From Corallococcus caeni (lineage in GTDB: Bacteria > Myxococcota > Myxococcia > Myxococcales > Myxococcaceae): a stretch of DNA of 64,000 nucleotides. Shown here piece after piece: positions 8,558 to 15,581 of the stretch (positions within the stretch are counted from its first letter, which is position 1; the number at the start of each line of letters is the position of its first letter). The notes under the pieces are model-generated. The model had not been told where the DNA came from, did no database searches, and was given only the letters and a program-made list of their open reading frames with translations. The stretch lies in NCBI RefSeq assembly GCF_036245865.1, contig NZ_BTTW01000003.1:682001-746000 (forward strand), read 5' to 3'. Made by a program: the position numbers and the translations under genes.

Positions 8558-10685
8558 GCGTGGCCTCCCCTTCCCGCTCACGCACCGGCGCCTCCGGCGC
8601 GTAGAGGTCCCAGAGCGCGCCCAGGAACAGGCGGCCGAAGCGGGCCACCATGCCCGCGCCCTCCACGCCCCCGCGCGTCGAGTGCATGCTGGCGACCAGG
8701 TGGAGCAGCTCCCGCATGCCCAGCACCAGCACGCCCGCGCCCACCACCGGGCCGCGCGCGTCCGGGCCTTCGTGCAGGTAGCTGTAGAGGCGCGTGGTGT
8801 CGCGCCAGAGGTCGGGCCCCGGGTCGTCGTGCAGCGTCTTCGTGCCGTCCAGGTAGTAGTCCTGGCCGTGGGCCTGGAAGCGCAGGCCGTAGGTCATGAT
8901 CTTCGTGCGCGGATCATCCGTGGCGCGGAAGAGGTTGAAGCTCCCGTCGCGCACGGGCAGGTCCATGCCCAGTGGCTTGAACTGCACGTGCGCCACCAGC
9001 CGCGCCGCGTGGTTGGCGTCGCGGATGAACGCCTCCATGTCGTCGATGGTGATGGTGCAGTGCATGGTGAAGGGCGTGGAGCGCCCGTCATGGGCGCCGG
9101 CCTCGGGGTCGGTGGTGCCCATCGCGAGGGGGCCGGACATCGTCTCTCGGAAGGACAGGTCATAGGAGGGTTCGGTCATCTGCGTGATCTCCGGGGTGAG
9201 GGGCAGCCCCTGGGCGAGCGCCACGGACAGGTAGCGCCAGGCGTCCGAGTAGCCCTGGTCGATGAGGGTCGCGGCCGTGACGTGGCCCGCGTAGAAGTCC
9301 GGGTCCAGCGGCAGCGGGTGCTCCGGCTTGATGAGGTGCACGGTGATGGGCCGCGCGTGTCCCGCCACGTGCTCGCCCGCGAGGATGCGCGCGTTGAGCT
9401 CGCGCACCTGCTCCAGCTCCGCGAAGAGCGCGCCGTTCGCGCTCAGCTCGATCATGTGGACGTACTGTCGGAAGAAGCCGTCGTGGTACTGGGGCGTGTT
9501 GCCGATGCACCAGACGACCCACACCTCGTCCGCGCCCCGGCGCACGGCCTCCATCACGTTGGCGTCCTGGATCCACACCGAGTCCAGGTAGAGGTGGCCG
9601 TCCCTGGCCACGGGGGGCATGAAGAGCGGCAGGGAGATGCCCGCCACCAGCAGGTCGCGGTCCACGTCCGTGTGCGGGATGGCCTCGTTCGTCTTCCGGG
9701 CGAAGTCACAGACGTTGAAGGTGCCCGTGCGGTCGCGGTTCGCGCGGATGGCGTCCACGTCCACGCCCAGGTGCGGGAAGACGCGCTGGATGATGCCGTC
9801 CGCGTCCCCCAGCGCGTGCAGCTTCCAGGGCCGCGCGTAGTCGTCCAGCGGCATCAGCGACACGAAGTCCTTCACGTCCAGCGTCCGCCACCGCTCGCAC
9901 ATCTCCGCGGGGGTCTGGCCGGACAGCCACATCGCCAGGGTGATGATGCCGCCCGACGTGCCGTCCGCGTGGTTGAAGGACAGCCGCGCGTCCGTCAGCG
10001 CGCGCAGCACGCCGGCCTGCCATGCGACGCGCATGCCGCCGCCCGCGAGCACCAGCGAGCGCCGGGGCGCCTCCGCCGACGACGCCTGGACGCCCGGATC
10101 ATCCCCGAGCGCCCGCAGAGGCCTCCCCAGCGGTCTGGGCTCGCGGGTCGCATCCGCCACGCGCAGCGTGCTGACGGAGGGGCTGGTCGCCTCCCGGGTG
10201 GGCTCCGGCTCCGGCGCCTCCTCCTCCTCCGCCACCTGGGGCTTGAGCACGGAGATGATCTGCTCGCGCTGGCGCAGTGACGCGTAGAACCCCAGCACCA
10301 GCACGGCGCTCAGCGCGTCGAACGCCGCCACCCCCAGCGCCAGCGGCGACAGCAGGCCGCGCCCCACGCCAATCGCCACCATCCCGCAGGCCCCCACCTT
10401 CTGGAGGCCCGTCCACAGGAAGGCGGCCGGGTTCGCGCGGGGCTCGTGCAGGCCGTGCAGCAGCAGGCCGCCGAACAGCACCATGAACATGCCCACGATG
10501 CGGAAGAAGTGCGCGGGCGCTGCGGACGCATCCGCGCGCAGCACGCGCAGCTCCACCCCCGGCAGGAGCATCTGCGCCGCGCCGGTCACCAGGGTGATCC
10601 ACCCGATGGCCGCCAGGGCCCAGCGCCACGGACGCCCGTTGACGCGGGCCTGGCGCTCCAGCCATCGCGACGCGGCCGGGCTCAT
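8541..10685 (-). CDS. membrane-anchored patatin-like phospholipase with C-terminal extension
   Basis: A 714-residue three-part protein. (1) Residues about 18-150 hold four hydrophobic helices (for example ALAAIGWITLVTGAAQMLL and FFRIVGMFMVLFGGLLLHG), anchoring it in the membrane. (2) A patatin domain follows about residues 205-460: the oxyanion loop AGGGMRVAWQAGVL, the nucleophile motif GTSGG and the Asp-bearing strand HLYLDSVWIQD (Ser replaces the usual Gly of DG). (3) A C-terminal domain of about 230 residues (TITIDDMEAFIRDANHAARL through a hydrophobic VVGAGVLVLGMRELL) is of unrecognised type. AGGAGGT lies just upstream of ATG 10685. It overlaps both neighbours (4 and 17 bp). The patatin part should hydrolyse acyl esters or lipids; coupling to a GMC oxidase suggests one substrate pathway. 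Confidence 0.85.
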   Translation of the reverse strand: MSPAASRWLERQARVNGRPWRWALAAIGWITLVTGAAQMLLPGVELRVLRADASAAPAHFFRIVGMFMVLFGGLLLHGLHEPRANPAAFLWTGLQKVGACGMVAIGVGRGLLSPLALGVAAFDALSAVLVLGFYASLRQREQIISVLKPQVAEEEEAPEPEPTREATSPSVSTLRVADATREPRPLGRPLRALGDDPGVQASSAEAPRRSLVLAGGGMRVAWQAGVLRALTDARLSFNHADGTSGGIITLAMWLSGQTPAEMCERWRTLDVKDFVSLMPLDDYARPWKLHALGDADGIIQRVFPHLGVDVDAIRANRDRTGTFNVCDFARKTNEAIPHTDVDRDLLVAGISLPLFMPPVARDGHLYLDSVWIQDANVMEAVRRGADEVWVVWCIGNTPQYHDGFFRQYVHMIELSANGALFAELEQVRELNARILAGEHVAGHARPITVHLIKPEHPLPLDPDFYAGHVTAATLIDQGYSDAWRYLSVALAQGLPLTPEITQMTEPSYDLSFRETMSGPLAMGTTDPEAGAHDGRSTPFTMHCTITIDDMEAFIRDANHAARLVAHVQFKPLGMDLPVRDGSFNLFRATDDPRTKIMTYGLRFQAHGQDYYLDGTKTLHDDPGPDLWRDTTRLYSYLHEGPDARGPVVGAGVLVLGMRELLHLVASMHSTRGGVEGAGMVARFGRLFLGALWDLYAPEAPVREREGEATHGHEG

Positions 10686-11224
10686 GCGTGGACCTCCTGG
10701 CGCGGTGGCACGGGCAGCCCGAAGCCCCATCGCGCCCTGGCCGGGTGCTCCGCGCGCAGCACCCGGTGCACGAAGTAGCCCAGCGTCAACAGCCACTGCA
10801 GCGACCACAACCCCACGCGGATGCGGTTCATCCGCATCCACGCGCCCAGCACCTCCTTCAGCCGTTCAGGCGACGTGATGCCGGCCGCCATCTCGTCGTT
10901 GTACGGGAAGATGAAGATGCGCGTGAGCAGCGTGGCCACCACCACCGCCAGCAGCACGCCCAGCGGGTACCAGCGCAGGGCCGTCCTGCGCTCGCGCCAC
11001 GCCAGCCCCCCGGACGACAGCAGCATCACCGCCGTCATCCAGGTGAAGAACCGCGTGGCCGCCTGCACCTGCGGCACGAACTGCAGGTAGTAGTTGTCCA
11101 CCGTGAGCCGGGGCGCGATGGGGAACGTGAAGAGGATCAGCGACCAGCCCGTGCCCAGGTACATGGACGTGCACAGGAACAGCAGGCACGCGTTCGCCAG
11201 GTCGAAGGGGCCGCCGCGCTTCAT
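10682..11224 (-). CDS. four-helix membrane protein, DUF1772/anthrone-oxygenase-like
   Basis: A 180-residue polytopic protein with about four transmembrane helices (CLLFLCTSMYLGTGWSLILF, FFTWMTAVMLLSSGGLAW, PLGVLLAVVVATLLTRIFIF, VGLWSLQWLLTLGYFV). The late motif WMRMNRIRVGLW resembles the C-terminal W...N..R...W signature of DUF1772 proteins, some of which are anthrone oxygenases. I rate that resemblance as moderate. Start ATG 11224 overlaps the stop of the upstream gene (ATGA, 11221-11224) and has GAGGAAG upstream. It overlaps the patatin start by 4 bp. In this operon it may be an oxygenase or a membrane anchor for the pathway. Confidence 0.7.
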   Translation of the reverse strand: MKRGGPFDLANACLLFLCTSMYLGTGWSLILFTFPIAPRLTVDNYYLQFVPQVQAATRFFTWMTAVMLLSSGGLAWRERRTALRWYPLGVLLAVVVATLLTRIFIFPYNDEMAAGITSPERLKEVLGAWMRMNRIRVGLWSLQWLLTLGYFVHRVLRAEHPARARWGFGLPVPPRQEVHA

Positions 11225-12162
11225 CGCCGCGCTTCCTCGCGCGAACGCGCGTCGTGGAGCGGCACGACCTCCTGGAGCACCCGCGGCGGCTCCCCGTCCG
11301 GCTCCGGAGGCGGCATCGGCGTCTGGTCCTGGCCCAGGTCCACCACGCTCTCCAGGCCCTCCGGGTACGTCGCGTCGGGGAGCGTGGGCTGCGTGAGGAA
11401 CCACGCCTCGGAGTGGTCATCCAGCACGCCGCTGGACGACGGGAAGAACCCGGTGAAGAAGGCGCGCGGGGAGATGCCCAGGTCGCGCAGCGCCTTGACG
11501 CGCGGATGATCTCCCAGCTCCAGCGTCCCCCACGCGTGCTTTCCCAACCGGAAGCCGAACCGGCCCCGGAAGTAGATGGTGGACTTCATCAACATGCCCC
11601 GGAAGGCGCAGTAGTTCACCGCCGCCATCCGCACCGGCAGCCACGGGAACCTCGGGCGCTCGATGCGCACGCGCACCGCCTGCCGGCCGCCCTCCTCGTA
11701 GCGGCTGCTCACGGAGCCGTCCTCCATCCGGAAGTCCAGCCGGGCCAGGTGCTTGGGCATGCCCCAGATGCCCTTGCCGCCCTTCACGGACACCTCCGTG
11801 TTCACCGGCAGGTCCACCACGTACTGCCCCACGCCGAAGTGCTTCTGGAACAGCAGCGGCAACAGCGGCGGCGCGGGCCTGCGCCCGTGCGTGCAGCCCA
11901 GCGCGATGCTGAACTCGATGTACGCGCCGATGTCCGTCTGCTTGTAGTCGATGACGGAGATGAGCAGCACGGCCCGGTCGCGCGACACGCGCAGCGGGTG
12001 CAGTTCGTTGCCGGGCAGCAGGCTGGCCGCGCGGCGTGCGTCCACCGTGAAGGCGGCCATCAGCGCCGGTGCGCCCTTCGAATCCACGGGCAGCGCGTAC
12101 GGGATGTCGTCCACGCGCGAGTAGCGGCCGGACTGTCTCTGGATGCGTCGGGGGAGGAACAT
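11221..12162 (-). CDS. acetoacetate-decarboxylase-like protein
   Basis: A 313-residue soluble protein of the acetoacetate decarboxylase (ADC) superfamily. The active-site segment GIWGMPKHLARLDF aligns with GFPKKFA of the clostridial enzyme: the Schiff-base Lys is kept, while the neighbouring Lys that lowers its pKa is His here. The beta-cone-type flanks (VDLPVNTEVSVKGGKG and RMAAVNYCAFRGM) fit the fold. ADC-fold proteins decarboxylate beta-keto acids or catalyse aldol/dehydration steps on polyketide-like substrates. It is 14 bp downstream of the alpha/beta hydrolase gene and overlaps the next gene by ATGA. Substrate unknown. Confidence 0.8.
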   Translation of the reverse strand: MFLPRRIQRQSGRYSRVDDIPYALPVDSKGAPALMAAFTVDARRAASLLPGNELHPLRVSRDRAVLLISVIDYKQTDIGAYIEFSIALGCTHGRRPAPPLLPLLFQKHFGVGQYVVDLPVNTEVSVKGGKGIWGMPKHLARLDFRMEDGSVSSRYEEGGRQAVRVRIERPRFPWLPVRMAAVNYCAFRGMLMKSTIYFRGRFGFRLGKHAWGTLELGDHPRVKALRDLGISPRAFFTGFFPSSSGVLDDHSEAWFLTQPTLPDATYPEGLESVVDLGQDQTPMPPPEPDGEPPRVLQEVVPLHDARSREEARR

Positions 12163-12175
12163 GGCGGACCTTTCG

Positions 12176-13234
12176 TCAGTGGCTCAGGGAGCGGTCCAGC
12201 TCGGAGAGGATGAGGGGGAAGACGTCCTGGGACGCGCGCTTGCCCATGAAGACGTCCAGGTGGCCGTAGCCCGGCAGCAGGTGCAGCGCGTGCCGGCCCG
12301 GGTGGAAGTGCTCCAGGTGTTCGAAGCTGCGGCGCTGGCTCTCCGCGAGGAAGCAGCGGTTCTCCTCGCCCGCGAAGAAGACGAAACGCGCGTCCGTCTG
12401 GGGCTCGCGCTCGCCCAGGTCCTCCGGCAGCGCGCGGAAGCCCTCCACCGGCACCAGGTGGCCCGCGCGCACGCACTCCTCCATCTGGCGGAAGAAGCTG
12501 AAGGGCACCGGGCCGAACTCGTGCTGGAGCCAGTCGTGCGTCTGGGCGTTGAGGTTCTCGTGCCGCCACAGCACCGGGAAGCCCGTGCCGTAGGTGAAGC
12601 TCGTCCAGCGGCAGACCAGATTCTCGCACTCGTGATGCGTCGCCTGCACCACGCGCGTCAGCACGCGCGCCGTGCGCGTGGGGCCGCCGTAGGCCCACTG
12701 CGGATCCAGGTACGGCGTGAAGCTCGAGACGAGCGGGACGGCGTAGCGCAGCTTCAGCTTCGCGGTCGCCGGCACCACGGGGTGCAGGGACACGGCGTTG
12801 GTGAGGATGAGGTCCACCTGCGGCAGCAGCCCCGCCACCGCGGCCATGGTGAAGCTGGTGGAGCCCTGGCAGTGGATGAGGGCCTTGACCTTGTCCGCCC
12901 CCGTCCTCTCCACCACGGTGCGGATGGCGTGCGGGTGGTCCAGGACGGCGGCCTGGTCCAACGTCCACTCGCCCGGCTCCACGTCGATGCTGGCGCGCCA
13001 GTTCTCCAGCCACACGTCGTAGCCGTCGTCGATCAGCGCATCCACCACCGTCTGCCGCACCGGCGCGCGGAAGATGTTCCCGCGCACGCCAGCGCCGTGC
13101 ACCAGCACCACCGGCCCCTTGTCCGGCTTCTCGACGCCGCGCAGGTGCACCAGGTGCAGCGCGCGGCCGTCGCCCGCGAGGAAGGGCACGATCTCCTCGG
13201 AGTAGCGCGGCGCATGGATGGTTTCCGCGGACAT
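12176..13234 (-). CDS. alpha/beta hydrolase with Cys nucleophile (PhaC/lipase-like)
   Basis: A 352-residue alpha/beta-hydrolase, first gene of the 13.2-5.0 kb operon. The oxyanion loop is VVLVHGAGVRGN (about 42-53). The nucleophile elbow reads ALIHCQGSTSF with Cys122 where serine lipases have GHSQG. GYDVWLENWRAS (71-82) resembles the G-x-x-V-W-x-x-x-W stretch of polyhydroxyalkanoate synthases. The catalytic His is in PGYGHLDVFMGK near residue 328. A Cys nucleophile is typical of PhaC acyltransferases and dienelactone hydrolases, so acyl transfer rather than simple hydrolysis is possible. ATG 13234 starts MSAETIHAP. The longer frame to 13285 is less likely. It is a leading candidate to act on the same substrate as the GMC and patatin enzymes. 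Confidence 0.85.
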   Translation of the reverse strand: MSAETIHAPRYSEEIVPFLAGDGRALHLVHLRGVEKPDKGPVVLVHGAGVRGNIFRAPVRQTVVDALIDDGYDVWLENWRASIDVEPGEWTLDQAAVLDHPHAIRTVVERTGADKVKALIHCQGSTSFTMAAVAGLLPQVDLILTNAVSLHPVVPATAKLKLRYAVPLVSSFTPYLDPQWAYGGPTRTARVLTRVVQATHHECENLVCRWTSFTYGTGFPVLWRHENLNAQTHDWLQHEFGPVPFSFFRQMEECVRAGHLVPVEGFRALPEDLGEREPQTDARFVFFAGEENRCFLAESQRRSFEHLEHFHPGRHALHLLPGYGHLDVFMGKRASQDVFPLILSELDRSLSH

Positions 13235-13371
13235 GACGACGTCCCCCCACACGGCAAACGTTGGTCGGTGTGGAAGGGGCGACAACCGGCGTGCCGCCCC
13301 GCCTGACAGGGGCAGCGGGCAACGGCGCGGCGCCTCCCTGTCACTCCGCCCGCGTCAGCCCCTGGGGTGCT

Positions 13372-13731
13372 ATGCGTGAGCGCATGGACGCGAACACGGG
13401 CTGGAGCGACTACGAGGGCGGCGCGACGCTCGGGGGCATGGGCAGCCAGGGCGGGACCGTCGTACGGGACGAGGGCATCCGCGACCTCTTGCGCCTCACC
13501 TACGAAGCGGACGACTCGCGCTCCTTCCACGTCGTCACCTGCGGCGTGTCCGGCTGGCTGTCGCATCCGCGCTTCTTCGACAACGCGGCGGAGGCGCTCC
13601 ACGCCTTCGAGTCCATGAAGCCCGCGCTGGAGGAACTGGGCGCGGCGCTCCCGGAGGGCGGACCGAGGTCCACCGCGGACGGCCGGGCAGCGGGTCCACT
13701 GCTCGCCGCCTTCCGCGTGCGCTTCTCCTGA
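13372..13731 (+). CDS. small protein of unknown function (119 aa)
   Basis: A soluble acidic protein beginning MRERMDANTGWSDYEGG, with a helix-rich core (RDEGIRDLLRLTYEADDSR and NAAEALHAFESMKPALEELG). The true start may be the second ATG at 13384 (MDANTG); both are plausible. No signal peptide and no family recognised. It diverges from the lipid operon (137 bp to its first ATG) and is followed by a hairpin at 13787-13810. Confidence 0.6.
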   Translation: MRERMDANTGWSDYEGGATLGGMGSQGGTVVRDEGIRDLLRLTYEADDSRSFHVVTCGVSGWLSHPRFFDNAAEALHAFESMKPALEELGAALPEGGPRSTADGRAAGPLLAAFRVRFS

Positions 13732-13786
13732 GTCGCGGCCCGTCCGCGCAAGGATTGCTTAAGGTTCGCCCGCGATAACCCGGTTC

Positions 13787-13810
13787 ACCGTCCGGTCAGC
13801 CCCGGACGGT
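13787..13810. terminator. hairpin between 13731 and 13865 (possible terminator)
   Basis: ACCGTCCG and CGGACGGT form a perfect 8-bp stem with an 8-nt loop. It lies 56 bp after the stop of the small gene and 55 bp before the dioxygenase ATG. There is no T-run, so it could equally be a 5' leader hairpin of the dioxygenase gene. Confidence 0.35.
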
Positions 13811-13864
13811 CCTCGAGCGGCCCCCCCGCCACTCCTGGCTCCCGAGCTCCCGGAGGAACCCCGG

Positions 13865-14842
13865 ATGAAGAGCGAATCCCCCCAGGACCCGTCCCCCAAG
13901 GTCATCACGCGCCGGAGCATCCTGCGCGGCATTGGCCTGTCGCTGGCCGCGGTTCCCGTGGCGAAGCTGCTCGTCGCCTGCGGTGGCGACGACACGACCG
14001 GCGGCGACACCCACACCGGCGCGGATGCAGGCACGGACGCGGACTCCGGCGTGGTGGACCCGAGCGTCTGGGCCACGGGGGGCACCGCGGCGATGACGGC
14101 CGCCGCCGCGTACCCGGATCCGTTCGCCTCCGGCATCGGCACCGTGTGCAACCTCACCTGCGAGGCCACGCTGGGCCCCTGCTACGCGACCACGGTGGAC
14201 CGCAAGGACATCAGCGAGGGCCATGACGGCCTGCCGGTGCGCCTGGCCTTCCTCATCGTCAACGAGTCCTGCGCGCCCATCCCGAACGCCACGGTGGACA
14301 TCTGGCACGCCGCGCCGGAAGGCCTGTACTCCGGCGAGGACGCGAGCGACTTCTGCACCTCCGGTGACGCGACGGCGCGCGCGGCGCGGTGGTTCCGGGG
14401 CGTGCAGACCACGGACGCCAACGGGCGCGTGGACTTCGACACGTGCTTCCCCGGTTGGTACAGCAGCCGCACCATCCACATCCACTTCACGGTGCGGGTG
14501 AACGGCCAGGGGTTCGTCACGTCGCAGCTGTTCTTCGACGACACGACGAGCGACGACATCGTCAACAACCAGCCGCTCTACAACGCGCGCGGCGCACGCG
14601 ACACGACCAACTCCAACGACACGGTCATCTCCGCGGACTCCGTGGGGGACTACCTCTTCGCCACCCAGCGCATGGCGGACGGCGCGATGCTGGCATCCAA
14701 GACGCTGGTCATCCGCTCCTCGCTGGACAGCGCGTCGTGCGCGGTGCCGGAAGGCAGCGGTGGTGGCGGCGGGGGTCCCCCGCCCGGCTGGGATGGTGGC
14801 ATGGGGCCTCCGCCGCCTGGCTTCGACGGGGGCATGCCCTGA
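13865..14842 (+). CDS. Tat-exported intradiol-dioxygenase-like lipoprotein
   Basis: A 325-residue protein of the intradiol ring-cleavage dioxygenase family (protocatechuate 3,4-dioxygenase fold). The N-terminus has a twin-arginine signal (TRRSILRGIG) and a lipobox-like VACGG, followed by an Asp/Gly/Thr-rich linker, so it is exported and probably lipid-anchored. The non-haem Fe(III) ligands appear conserved: Tyr in LGPCYATT, Tyr in FPGWYSSRT, and the His pair in IHIHFTV. The C-terminal 35 residues are a Gly/Pro-rich tail (GGGGGGPPPGWDGGMG). Cell-surface dioxygenase-like proteins of this type are widespread but mostly uncharacterised. The two-component pair starting 65 bp downstream may regulate or be co-transcribed with it. 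Confidence 0.85.
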   Translation: MKSESPQDPSPKVITRRSILRGIGLSLAAVPVAKLLVACGGDDTTGGDTHTGADAGTDADSGVVDPSVWATGGTAAMTAAAAYPDPFASGIGTVCNLTCEATLGPCYATTVDRKDISEGHDGLPVRLAFLIVNESCAPIPNATVDIWHAAPEGLYSGEDASDFCTSGDATARAARWFRGVQTTDANGRVDFDTCFPGWYSSRTIHIHFTVRVNGQGFVTSQLFFDDTTSDDIVNNQPLYNARGARDTTNSNDTVISADSVGDYLFATQRMADGAMLASKTLVIRSSLDSASCAVPEGSGGGGGGPPPGWDGGMGPPPPGFDGGMP

Positions 14843-14906
14843 ACTAGGGTGGGCCGGGCCCTCCCGGAGTCCTCCGGGGCGGCGTGTCCGAAGGGAGGCA
14901 TGGCGC

Positions 14907-15581
14907 ATGGGCGACCGCATCCTGCTGGTGGAGGATGACGACCCGCTCGGGTCCCAGATTGTCGGGCACCTGCGGGGCGCGGGCTTCGAGCCCGTGTGGT
15001 GGCGCGAGGGCCGCCTGCTGGTGTCCGGCGAGCTGCCGGACGTGAGCCTCGTGGTGCTGGACCTGATGCTGCCCGGCACCTACGGCCTGGACATGCTCAA
15101 GGCGCTGCGGACCTTCTCGGAGGTCCCGGTGCTCATCCTGAGCGCGCGCAACGACACGCTGGACAAGGTCCGCGCGCTGAAGCTGGGCGCGGACGACTAC
15201 ATGACCAAGCCCTTCTGGCCGGAGGAGCTGGTGGAGCGAGTGCGCGCGCGCCTGCGCCGCCCCACCCTGCAGAAGGAGCAGGCGGTGGTGGAGGTGGGCC
15301 CGCTGCGCATCGACCTGCAGGGGCACACCGTGCAGGTGCGGAGCCGCCCGGTGGAGCTCACGCGGGTGGAGTTCGAACTGCTCGCGGCGCTGGCGCGCAG
15401 GCCGCAAGAGGCGGTGACACGGCAGTGGCTGGTGGAGCACGTGTTGGATCCGGAGCGTGAGGGCACGGAGCGCACGCTGGACGTCCACGTGTCGCGGCTG
15501 CGGCGCAAGCTGGGGCCGGTGAAGTGCGTGGAGACGGTCTGGGGTGTGGGCTACCGGCTGGTGCCCGGGGAGGATGCGTGA
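14907..15581 (+). CDS. OmpR/PhoB-family response regulator
   Basis: A 224-residue DNA-binding response regulator. The receiver domain has the acidic pair EDDD (10-12), the phosphorylation site Asp52 in VVLDLMLPG and the conserved Lys in DDYMTKPFWPEE. The C-terminal winged-helix output domain ends with TLDVHVSRLRRKLG and VWGVGYRLV, typical of the OmpR class. AGGGAGG eight bases upstream fixes ATG 14907. Its stop overlaps the GTG of the histidine kinase (GTGA), so the two are translated together as a cognate pair. Confidence 0.95.
   Translation: MGDRILLVEDDDPLGSQIVGHLRGAGFEPVWWREGRLLVSGELPDVSLVVLDLMLPGTYGLDMLKALRTFSEVPVLILSARNDTLDKVRALKLGADDYMTKPFWPEELVERVRARLRRPTLQKEQAVVEVGPLRIDLQGHTVQVRSRPVELTRVEFELLAALARRPQEAVTRQWLVEHVLDPEREGTERTLDVHVSRLRRKLGPVKCVETVWGVGYRLVPGEDA

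Noticed and set aside
13787-13810. The hairpin as a riboswitch for the dioxygenase gene
   Set aside because: A single simple stem with no conserved-looking junction or aptamer features.
14863-14878. CCCGGAG-TC-CTCCGGG as a terminator after the dioxygenase gene
   Set aside because: The two-base loop is too tight, there is no T-run, and the regulator gene starts 29 bp later, so read-through seems intended.
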